A DNA stretch of 64,000 bases from contig NZ_FCOF02000003.1 of assembly GCF_001544755.2 (NCBI RefSeq), positions 124,001 through 188,000 of the forward strand, given 5' to 3'. A model generated the notes under the pieces. The model made no database searches. It had not been told where the DNA came from and saw only the letters and a list, made by a program, of their open reading frames with translations. This stretch comes from Caballeronia catudaia (GTDB lineage: Bacteria > Pseudomonadota > Gammaproteobacteria > Burkholderiales > Burkholderiaceae). Shown piece by piece: positions 44,701 through 51,051 of the stretch. The position numbers and the translations under genes are program-made. The stretch's first letter is position 1; each line of letters opens with the position of its first letter.

Positions 44701-44785
44701 TCGGCGTGGACGCGAGCCGCGCACGCGCGGAAGCGGGCATCAGATGAATCGGCTTGACGAGCCGGTCTGTAGGGGAATTGAGCAT
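41747..44785 (-). CDS. FAD-linked D-2-hydroxyacid (2-hydroxyglutarate/lactate-type) dehydrogenase with Fe-S and CCG domains, YdiJ-like
   Basis: A 1012-residue protein with the YdiJ layout. Residues about 50-270 are a FAD_binding_4 domain (SVLARGAGTSQCGQTTGEALV; GNNSCGSRSMEYG), about 310-560 the FAD-oxidase C domain, then a ferredoxin section (NGHCRKFDAGTMCPSYRIT and CVSCKGCKRDCPTGVD), and CCG repeats (CCGRTFLSAG; GHCHQK; SSCCGMAGSFGYE). E. coli YdiJ is about the same length and oxidises D-2-hydroxyglutarate; D-lactate relatives also exist. Electrons would pass FAD to Fe-S to the quinone pool. It is downstream of a glyoxylate aminotransferase, so glycolate or another 2-hydroxyacid is also conceivable. 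Confidence 0.9.
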   Translation of the reverse strand: MLNSPTDRLVKPIHLMPASARARLASTPTPLQARLQRELKGDVLFDRASRGRYATDASIYQIMPLGVVVPKDQDDLRLALQIARDSHASVLARGAGTSQCGQTTGEALVIDTTKWLNNIVRFDKDARTVTVEPGVVLDHLNAWLKPHGLWFPVDVSTSAQCTIGGMAGNNSCGSRSMEYGIMVHNVEAIEAILADGHEAAFGRLSTMTIEARTRDLVDGIRSIAMREQQEMRERIPKVLRRVAGYNLDLFDCQSPLAFSADGEPNLANLLVGSEGTLAFSRQLTLKLAPLPAHKTLGVVNFPSFYDAMEMTQHIVKLGPVAVELVDRTMIDLAMSNPAFKPVIEKALVGRPQAVLLVEFAGADRDAQVAKLAQLVELMDDLGLPGSVVQMPGAGAQKALWDVRKAGLNIMMSMKGDGKPVSFIEDCAVPLEHLAEYTSRLTEVFRKHGTEGTWYAHASVGTLHVRPILDMRRDGAIKMRAIAEEAAAMVREYKGAFSGEHGDGLCRGEWVAWQYGPRINEAFRDIKQLFDPENQLSPDRIVAPPKMDDASNFRFPPSYRERALTPRLDWSAWNVTRDPLTGEEGSPGSGGDLSGGLAKAVEMCNNNGHCRKFDAGTMCPSYRITKDEQHLTRGRANTLRLALSGQLGDDGLASRDVKDVLDLCVSCKGCKRDCPTGVDMARIKIEARAAWTARHGVRLRERLIAFLPRYAPYASRMPALSKAIEESMPDVARWLKTKIGLAPQRALPRFTKPFLQGAQSKPSASLSNEVLLFVDTFNNYMEPDNARAAKRVLEAAGYTVHLNVKAGERPLCCGRTFLSAGLVDEAKAEARRALDALMPYVERGVAIVGLEPSCLLSLRDEFLGYGYGDAAKQLAKASFLFEEFLVREEAAGRLKLKLKALDRSNAMLHGHCHQKAFDAVRPVEKVLGWIPGLDVKTIESSCCGMAGSFGYEAEHYDASQAMAELSLLPAVRAARDALIVADGTSCRHQIADGAQREALHVARVLDMALDAKD

Positions 44786-44834
44786 CGTCGCTGTCGGGTG
44801 AGTGCCGGAATGTCGTGCGGACCTGGCCTTATGA

Positions 44835-44860
44835 ATGCGTTATGCGTTATGCGTTATGCA
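44835..44860 (+). repeat. heptamer tandem repeat ATGCGTT x3.7
   Basis: ATGCGTT at 44835, 44842 and 44849, then ATGCA. The stop codon of the truncated hydratase fragment lies inside it. Confidence 0.85.
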
Positions 44861-45048
44861 ATTCGACGGCAGGCAAACCCTCGATCACGCCGATCGCCGT
44901 GCTTATGCATGCCATCGGCGGGAAGCGGTGCGCCCTGAATCGGGCCATCGGGGCGCGCGCCTTCGGGCAAGGCGTCGAGCTTCGCGCGATGCGCGCGCGC
45001 CTCGACGAAAAGCCCTGCGAGCGCGTTGGCGTCGAATGCGGCGCTCAT
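44854..45048 (-). pseudogene. N-terminal fragment of a 2-keto-4-pentenoate hydratase-like gene
   Basis: ATG at 45048 overlaps the aminotransferase stop (ATGA), the mark of a once coupled operon gene. The first 34 residues, ANALAGLFVEARAHRAKLDA then LPEGARP, look like the start of 2-keto-4-pentenoate hydratases, which are about 260 residues. After that the likeness ends and the frame closes at residue 64 inside a 7-bp tandem repeat. I read this as a remnant left by a deletion; the family call is from memory of such N-termini. A genuine small protein is the alternative. Confidence 0.5.
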
Positions 45049-46265
45049 GCCGCCGCCTTCAGCGCGGGCTTCGCGACATGGCTGGTCAGATAGTCCATCG
45101 CCGCGGCGACACCGCTGCCCTTCAACTCGATGCCCGCGAGCTTCAGGCCCATTTCACAGCCGGTAAGCGCGGCCATCAGCGTGAGGTCGTTGCAATCGCC
45201 CAGATGCCCGATGCGGAACATGCGGCCCTTCAGCTTGCCGAGCCCCGTGCCGAGCGACATGTCGAAGTGTTCGTAAATGAGCTTGCGCACGGCATCGGCA
45301 TCGACGCCTTCGGGCGTCATCACGCCCGTGAGCACCGGCGAATAGACGGACGGGTCCGCGCATTGGATCTCGAGTCCCCACGCGGCGACCGCCGCGCGGC
45401 ACGCAGCCGCGAGCCGCTGATGGCGCGCGAACACGTTGTCGAGCCCTTCGCCCAGAATCATGTCGAGCGCTTCCGACAGGCCGTAAAGCAGGTTCGTATT
45501 CGGCGTGTACGGCCAGTAGCCCTGCTTGTTCATCTCGATGATGTCGGCCCAGTCCCAGAACGCGCGCGGCAGCCTTGCATGTTTCGATGCCTCGCGCGCT
45601 TTCTCCGATACCGCGTTGAAGCTGATCCCCGGCGGCAGCATCAAGCCCTTCTGCGAGCCGGAAACGGTCACGTCGACGCCCCATTCGTCATGACGATAGT
45701 CGGCGGATGCGAGACCCGAGATCGTGTCGACCATCAGCAGCGCGGGATGCGCCGCGGCGTCGACGGCGCGCCGCACCGCGGCGATATCGGAGGTCACGCC
45801 CGTCGACGTTTCGTTATGCACGACGCACACGGCCTTGATCGTGTGCTGCGTGTCGTCCCGAAGGCGCTTCTCGATCATGTCGGCCTGCACGCCGCGCCGC
45901 CATCCTTCGATGCCGGGCATGCCCAGAAACTCGGGCTTCAGTCCGAGGCTCTCCGCCATCTTCTTCCACAGCGTCGCGAAGTGGCCGGTCTCGTACATGA
46001 GCACCGTGTCGCCGGGACTCAAGGTGTTGCAAAGCGCCGCCTCCCATGCACCCGTGCCCGATGCCGGATAGATCACCACCGGCTGACCCGTCTTGAAGAT
46101 CTTCTTGATGCCGTCGAGCACTTTCAGGCCCAGCGCGCCGAACTCCGGGCCGCGGTGGTCGATCGTCGGATAACTCATCGCCCGCAGGATGCGATCGGGC
46201 ACCGGGCTCGGCCCCGGGATCTGCAGGAAGTGACGGCCAGCAGGATGAGAGTCGAGCTTCAGCAT
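45045..46265 (-). CDS. serine-glyoxylate / alanine-glyoxylate aminotransferase (class V)
   Basis: A 406-residue class V PLP aminotransferase. FLQIPGPSPVPDRILRAM is the family start; GTGAWEAAL binds phosphate, MVDTISGLAS holds the cofactor Asp, and K206 in VSGSQKGLMLPPG is the Schiff base. This matches serine-glyoxylate aminotransferases, which turn glyoxylate into glycine using serine or alanine. The gene is first on its strand and divergent from a GntR regulator, with a palindrome between. Confidence 0.88.
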   Translation of the reverse strand: MLKLDSHPAGRHFLQIPGPSPVPDRILRAMSYPTIDHRGPEFGALGLKVLDGIKKIFKTGQPVVIYPASGTGAWEAALCNTLSPGDTVLMYETGHFATLWKKMAESLGLKPEFLGMPGIEGWRRGVQADMIEKRLRDDTQHTIKAVCVVHNETSTGVTSDIAAVRRAVDAAAHPALLMVDTISGLASADYRHDEWGVDVTVSGSQKGLMLPPGISFNAVSEKAREASKHARLPRAFWDWADIIEMNKQGYWPYTPNTNLLYGLSEALDMILGEGLDNVFARHQRLAAACRAAVAAWGLEIQCADPSVYSPVLTGVMTPEGVDADAVRKLIYEHFDMSLGTGLGKLKGRMFRIGHLGDCNDLTLMAALTGCEMGLKLAGIELKGSGVAAAMDYLTSHVAKPALKAAA

Positions 46266-46288
46266 AGGTCCGCGTCCTCTATAATGTA

Positions 46289-46304
46289 ATTTTGCATGCA
46301 AAAT
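46289..46304. promoter_or_regulatory. perfect 16-bp palindrome, candidate GntR operator
   Basis: ATTTTGCATGCAAAAT is fully self-complementary and flanked by TGTA and ACA, which nearly extend it. It sits 23 bp before the aminotransferase start in the divergent gap with the GntR gene. It also belongs to the dispersed GCATGCAAAATGC family, so it may be element rather than operator. Confidence 0.6.
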
Positions 46305-46428
46305 ACAATAACGCAGCGAACCGGACGCGTAAAGGAATACATAGTCCGAATGGCCTAGGGATAACCCGCTGGCGGTTTTTTCCACAAGCGCTGGGCTAAA
46401 ATTGCAGAAAACGAATTCGAGGTATTGA

Positions 46429-47184
46429 ATGCAAAATCCCGATTTGCCAGAAGCACACGTTTCGTCCGCGCTGCCGAAGCTGGAGCGGCTTCGTCTGCAT
46501 GACACCGTCGTCGATCATCTGCGCGGCTTCATCGTCGAGGGCTTGCTCGCGCCCGGCGTGAAGCTCAACGAGCGCAAGCTGTGCGAGACGCTCGGCATTT
46601 CACGCACGCCGCTGCGTGAGGCGCTGAAGGTGTTGGCCGCTGAAGGCCTGATCGATATCTCGCCGAACCGTGGCGCGTCGGTATCGCAGATGAGCGAGTT
46701 CGAAATCCGTGAGATGTTCGAACTGATGAGCGGACTCGAAGCGTTCTCCGGCGAGCTGGCGTGCGAGCGCATTACGCCGATCGAGATCGCCGAGATCAAA
46801 GCGCTGCATTACGCGATGCTCGCGTGTCGCGCGCAAAACGACCTCTCCGGCTACTACAGCCGCAATCAGGCGATTCACGACAAGATCAACGAGGCCGCGC
46901 GCAATACGGCGCTACGCCAGACCTACATTTCGATCAACCGGCGTCTGATGGCGCTGCGCTTCCGCTCCAACTTTCAGACGCCGAAGTGGGACAGCGCCAT
47001 TCGCGACCACGAAGAGATGATCGAGGCGCTCGAAACCCGCGATGCCAGGCGCATGGGCGACATCCTGCGCAAGCACTTGCTGTCCAAGCGCGATGCGGTG
47101 CTCGCCGAGCGCACTTTATTCACGGTGAAACCCGACACGCCAAAAAAGCGCGCGGCGAACAAGTCGCCGCAGGATGAGCGCTAG
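46429..47184 (+). CDS. GntR family regulator, FadR/FCD subfamily
   Basis: A 251-residue regulator: winged HTH at about 25-90 (LNERKLCETLGISRTPLREALKVLAAEGLIDISPNRGASV), then an FCD domain with metal-binding His/Asp (NQAIHDKINEAA; RDHEEMIEALE) and a Lys-rich tail. Divergent from the aminotransferase/dehydrogenase set, so it most likely controls that operon and itself. The inducer may be glyoxylate, glycolate or the imported acid; not shown by sequence. Confidence 0.88.
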   Translation: MQNPDLPEAHVSSALPKLERLRLHDTVVDHLRGFIVEGLLAPGVKLNERKLCETLGISRTPLREALKVLAAEGLIDISPNRGASVSQMSEFEIREMFELMSGLEAFSGELACERITPIEIAEIKALHYAMLACRAQNDLSGYYSRNQAIHDKINEAARNTALRQTYISINRRLMALRFRSNFQTPKWDSAIRDHEEMIEALETRDARRMGDILRKHLLSKRDAVLAERTLFTVKPDTPKKRAANKSPQDER

Positions 47185-47248
47185 CGAATAGTACGATCGC
47201 TCATTTCCCCCGAAAGTAAGGCGTCAGAGCCTTCGATCGGGGGAGACA

Positions 47249-47611
47249 ATGAACAAGATTCGAAGGGTAGGCACCGCGCTCGGCGCGGTGCTCGTCATCG
47301 CGGGGTTTTCTTTCTATCACTCACCGGACTTCGACACTTCGCAGGCCGCAATGGACCGCGCGACAGTCGATTGCCTCGCACGCGAACTGACGCACGACGA
47401 GAAGGCCCGCATCGCCCGGCTCACCGCGGTGCATGACCGCGAGAGCATCGATCCCGTTTACGCCGATTCGCTTGCGCGCTGCGTCGTGCGCTCCGATCAA
47501 TGGGACCGCAGCCCGCAACTGGTCGCGAGCGCGCGCCACCTGCTTTCGCAGGATCCCGAGTTCAAGCGCTTGCTCAACGCGCGCTCGATGGAACTGGCGC
47601 AACGTCCCTGA
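47249..47611 (+). CDS. small exported or anchored protein, unknown
   Basis: A 120-residue protein with one N-terminal helix (residues about 7-24) and a helical mature part with two cysteines (VDCLARELT, ARCVVRS). GGGGGAG stands before the ATG at 47249. I do not recognise a family; expected periplasmic or inner-membrane anchored. Confidence 0.65.
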   Translation: MNKIRRVGTALGAVLVIAGFSFYHSPDFDTSQAAMDRATVDCLARELTHDEKARIARLTAVHDRESIDPVYADSLARCVVRSDQWDRSPQLVASARHLLSQDPEFKRLLNARSMELAQRP

Positions 47612-47625
47612 TCCGGGCGCGTCGC

Positions 47626-47793
47626 TCAAGCCGTGAGTCCGCTTCCCGCGCCGATCCGAACCTGGCCGCGCGTGTTTGCCACATGCGCGCTCAAAACGGC
47701 GAACTCGTGCTGCGTATAGCGCGTGACCGGCGCGACGGCCGCCAGCGCGGCGACGATGACGATGGCGACGATGCTGATCGAGAAGACGTTCAT
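47626..47793 (-). CDS. small single-pass membrane protein, unknown
   Basis: A 55-residue protein starting at the ATG at 47793, six bases after AAGGAG. Hydrophobic helix SISIVAIVIVAALAAVAPV (residues 5-23), then a soluble tail ending in GAGSGLTA. A longer frame upstream has no ribosome site and is antisense to alkA. Function unknown. Confidence 0.6.
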   Translation of the reverse strand: MNVFSISIVAIVIVAALAAVAPVTRYTQHEFAVLSAHVANTRGQVRIGAGSGLTA

Positions 47794-47902
47794 GTCCGGC
47801 TCCTTGTGATATTGACTATTGCTGCTGGTTACCTGCTGCCTATGTGAGGCATTGTGGCCGCCGAGACTTAGCGAGGAATGAGCGCCTGCCGGAGTAAGAT
47901 CG

Positions 47903-47956
47903 GCATGCATTCGACCATCGCGCAAATCGGCATTCAAAATGCATTCGACATTCGAC
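47903..47956 (+). repeat. dispersed element pair before alkA
   Basis: GCATGCATTCGACCATCGC, then GCATTCAAAATGCATTCGAC: two related units. The alkA start codon (47939) is the ATG of the second. Confidence 0.5.
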
Positions 47957-48862
47957 ACATCGACCGCCACGCTCGAGCTTCCCTTCCGGCGGCCTTTCGA
48001 CTGGGCGCGCATGCTCAAATTCATCGGCGGGCGCGCATCGGCGGGTGTCGAGTCGGTCGAGGACGGGGTGTATCGGCGCGCCATTGAATGGCGCGGCGCG
48101 GACGGCACCGTCGAAGTCCGGCAGCACGAACGCAAGCATCGGCTCGTCGTGAGCGTCGAGGGCGCCGTGGCGCGCCATGCGGACGAACTCGCCGCGCCGA
48201 TCGCGCGCATGTTCGACCTGCACGCCGATCCGCGCGAGATCGCCCGCTGCCTCGCCGGCGATCCGGTGCTCGCACCGCTCGTGGAAGCCGCGCCCGGCCT
48301 GCGCGTGCCGGGCGCGTGGTCCGGCTTCGAGCTCGTGGTGCGGACCATCGTCGGGCAACAGGTGAGCGTGAAAGGCGCGTCGACGATCATGAACCGCATC
48401 GTGCAGCGCGCGGGCAGAAGGATCGAAGGCCATCCGCACGAAGGCACCGCATGGCGCTTTCCGACGCCCGCCGAACTCGCCGCCGCCGATCTGGACAAGA
48501 TAGGCATGCCGACGAAGCGCATTGAGACCGTGCGGCGCTTTGCACAGGCGGTCGCGACGGGCGCGCTGCCGCTCGATGAACCGGGCGCCGATCCCGAGTT
48601 CGTCAAACGCGAGATGCTCGCGATGCCGGGCATCGGGCCGTGGACCGTCGGCTATGTCGCGATGCGTGCCCTGCGCGATTCCGACGCGTGGCCCGACGCC
48701 GATCTCGTCCTCATGCAATCGATAGCGCGGCGCGACCCGTCGCTCGCCAAGCCTGCGCAGCAGCGCGCTCGCACCGAACGCTGGCGTCCGTGGCGCGCTT
48801 ACGCGGCGATGCACCTGTGGAACGGCGTGGCGATGGAAACCGGGCTTGCGCGCGGCGGCTGA
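47939..48862 (+). CDS. alkA: DNA-3-methyladenine glycosylase II (AlkA)
   Basis: A 307-residue AlkA: an N-terminal AlkA_N beta domain (residues about 10-110), then the HhH-GPD fold. FELVVRTIVGQQVSVKGAS begins the glycosylase core; MPGIGPWTVGYVAMRAL is the helix-hairpin-helix, and the Asp in DAWPDADLVL is the catalytic position. It removes alkylated purines. No ada gene is next to it. The start codon lies in a repeat element, so initiation a few codons later cannot be excluded. Confidence 0.92.
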   Translation: MHSTFDTSTATLELPFRRPFDWARMLKFIGGRASAGVESVEDGVYRRAIEWRGADGTVEVRQHERKHRLVVSVEGAVARHADELAAPIARMFDLHADPREIARCLAGDPVLAPLVEAAPGLRVPGAWSGFELVVRTIVGQQVSVKGASTIMNRIVQRAGRRIEGHPHEGTAWRFPTPAELAAADLDKIGMPTKRIETVRRFAQAVATGALPLDEPGADPEFVKREMLAMPGIGPWTVGYVAMRALRDSDAWPDADLVLMQSIARRDPSLAKPAQQRARTERWRPWRAYAAMHLWNGVAMETGLARGG

Positions 48863-48864
48863 TA

Positions 48865-48920
48865 TTGCATGCATTCGACCGTGCGTGCATCTTGCATGCA
48901 AGATCACGCATGCAAAATGC
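48865..48920. repeat. dispersed element cluster with 16-bp palindrome
   Basis: Three units after the alkA stop: TTGCATGCATTCGACC, the perfect palindrome ATCTTGCATGCAAGAT (48889-48904), and GCATGCAAAATGC (48908-48920). The palindrome differs from that at 46289 by one symmetric base pair. Confidence 0.65.
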
Positions 48921-49044
48921 CATCGGCACATGCTGAACGCCTTCGGGCGATCATTTCGTTCCGCCGGCTCAAAAATGAACTAATCTGCATCGAGCGGCTT
49001 GAGGCGCGGATGCAGGAACAAGCACAGCGCGCAACGGTCGAGAC

Positions 49045-51045
49045 ATGAAGAAGCGGGAGACGCTCATGAACGCATCATCCCCCGACGCGCAAGCGGCACC
49101 CACGCCCGATGTGCCGATCGCACCGCGCGTGCAGAAGATCGTCGTCGCGATACATGGCATCGGCAATCAGTTGCATAGCGACACGGTGCGGTCGGTGGCG
49201 AGCCAGTTCGGTGCGCGCTACGACCCGCCGTTGCCGGTCATGCCGCTCGGTTATTTCGATATCGCGGGCGTCGGCGAAGTGGACGTGCGTCAACTCGATC
49301 TTCCACCGGGCGGTCCTTACACGCCGGAACAGCGCGAGTTCTATTCCGCGCTCGGATTCGCCGAAGTGTATTGGGCCGACATTCCGCGCGAAGTCGTGAA
49401 GCAGGACGACACGCTCGAAGAAAGCAAGGCGTGGGGCCTCTCGATCGTGAGCCGCGCGCAAGCGGCATACATGCTCAACGTCGACGAACGCAAGCTCGAA
49501 CCCGACGATTTCTCGCTGGCGTCCGGTGTCGTCGAGGAGATCGTCGAGACCGTGGCCGTCATGCAAAGCCTGCTCGCGGTCGCGGAGAAAGCCGGCATCT
49601 TCAAGTTCGATCTCGCGCCGATGCTGCGCGACTATGTCGGCGACGTGCAGCTCGTCGCGGATTTCAAGCAGCATCGCGACACGATCGTATTTCGTTTTCA
49701 TCGCGTGATGGAGCGGCTCGTCGCACTCGTCACCGCGCGCTGCCAGTGCGCTCCCGAGGTGTATATCGTCGCGCACAGCGAAGGCACCGTGATCAGTTTT
49801 CTCGGCATTTTGCAGGCCCTTTCCGCGCCGACGGTGCACAATCCGAAAGACAGCAACGACGTCATCAGCACGGACTGGGTGCAAAGCTTGCGCGGCTTCA
49901 TGACCATCGGCTCGCCGATCGACAAGCACATCCTGTTGTGGCCGAAGCTATGGGAAGGCATGGCGCTGAAAAGCGAACTGCAAGGCGACGCAGTCACGCA
50001 GGTCGAGCGCCCCGGCGGCCCGATGACGCTGCCCTCGCGCATCAGGTGGCGCAACTACTACGACTACGGCGACCCCGTGGGCTTCGCGCTCGATACCGCG
50101 CGCGCCTATCTCGATCATCGCGGCTGCCGTGCGTTCGAATTCGAGCCGTCGCATGACATCGGCTTTTCGCGCTACTGGCTGCCCGGCAAGGCGCACACCG
50201 ACTATTGGACCGATGACGAGGTCTTCGGTCACTTCATCGAAAACGTCGTGTTCGGCGGAAACACCGCAAAAGCCCCGCAAAACAGGCGTTTTCGCAGCAC
50301 TATCGGCACGGCGATTCCCTATCTGCTGAGCTTCGCGCTGCATCTGCTCGCGGTGTTCTTCATCTACAAGGCGGTCACGGCGTCGTCTGATTCCGGCGCG
50401 GGCGGAACGAGCACCACGCCCGAGTTCATCTATCTCACGCGCTCGGTGTTCGCGCTCGCCTGCCTGTTGATGGGCACGACGGTCGCAGCGCGGCTTCCGC
50501 GTCTCGTGAAAGCGCGCGGCGCGAAACGCACGAGTGCGTGGCTGCGCTGGCGCATCGTGGCGCTGCTCGCGTTCGTCGCGGGTGCAGCGATCTTCTGGTT
50601 CGTATTGATCAGCGGCGTGGCCGCGTTTCTCGCGAGCCCGTTTGCGGATCTGCTGCATCGCGATGTCGCCGATCCCGTCGTCGGCAAAGCGGTCTTCGTG
50701 CTCGCCGCGCTCGTATGCGCGATAAGCGGCTGGCTCGCGCCACGCAAGCCGCGTATCGGCCGGCGTGTGCTCGTCACGCTCGGTGCGCTGATGATGGCGC
50801 TGATCGTCGGTGTGCGGCTCTGGGGCGATCTGGCGGGCAAGCCGCTATGGCCCGTCGTGCTGGGCGGCGCGTTCTTTCTGTATGGGTGGTGGCTCGCGAT
50901 TCTGATCTTCGATCTCGCGTTCGTATGGCATCGCTATGTGCGCAATTCGGTCGCGCTCGATACGCTGCGTTCGTGGCGCGAGAATCGTTGCGATGCACAG
51001 CCCAGGCCGATCATGTCGATGCGGGCGAAGGCCGCGCCCAAGTGA
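49045..51045 (+). CDS. alpha/beta-hydrolase-like protein with C-terminal membrane domain
   Basis: A 666-residue protein. Residues about 28-400 look like an alpha/beta hydrolase: VVAIHGIGNQ at the oxyanion strand and VAHSEGTVIS with the G/A-x-S-x-G nucleophile S245, plus MTIGSPID. Residues about 425-640 hold five or six hydrophobic helices. The join of a lipase-like domain to a membrane domain is not one I can name. It may begin at the Met codon at 49066. It could be a membrane-bound lipase or esterase facing the cytoplasm; substrate unknown. Confidence 0.75.
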   Translation: MKKRETLMNASSPDAQAAPTPDVPIAPRVQKIVVAIHGIGNQLHSDTVRSVASQFGARYDPPLPVMPLGYFDIAGVGEVDVRQLDLPPGGPYTPEQREFYSALGFAEVYWADIPREVVKQDDTLEESKAWGLSIVSRAQAAYMLNVDERKLEPDDFSLASGVVEEIVETVAVMQSLLAVAEKAGIFKFDLAPMLRDYVGDVQLVADFKQHRDTIVFRFHRVMERLVALVTARCQCAPEVYIVAHSEGTVISFLGILQALSAPTVHNPKDSNDVISTDWVQSLRGFMTIGSPIDKHILLWPKLWEGMALKSELQGDAVTQVERPGGPMTLPSRIRWRNYYDYGDPVGFALDTARAYLDHRGCRAFEFEPSHDIGFSRYWLPGKAHTDYWTDDEVFGHFIENVVFGGNTAKAPQNRRFRSTIGTAIPYLLSFALHLLAVFFIYKAVTASSDSGAGGTSTTPEFIYLTRSVFALACLLMGTTVAARLPRLVKARGAKRTSAWLRWRIVALLAFVAGAAIFWFVLISGVAAFLASPFADLLHRDVADPVVGKAVFVLAALVCAISGWLAPRKPRIGRRVLVTLGALMMALIVGVRLWGDLAGKPLWPVVLGGAFFLYGWWLAILIFDLAFVWHRYVRNSVALDTLRSWRENRCDAQPRPIMSMRAKAAPK

Positions 51046-51051
51046 TATGGA

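Noticed and set aside
44831..44860. CRISPR array or phage attachment site at the ATGCGTT repeats
   Set aside because: Units are 7 bp with no spacers, no cas or integrase gene, and no tRNA nearby.
47626..48633. 335-codon frame antisense to alkA
   Set aside because: Only its last 55 codons, from an ATG with AAGGAG, look real; the rest is the shadow of alkA.
24315..48920. Insertion-sequence ends as the source of the recurring GCATGCAAAATGC motifs
   Set aside because: No transposase frame, no target duplications visible, and copies are too short; recorded as a dispersed element instead.
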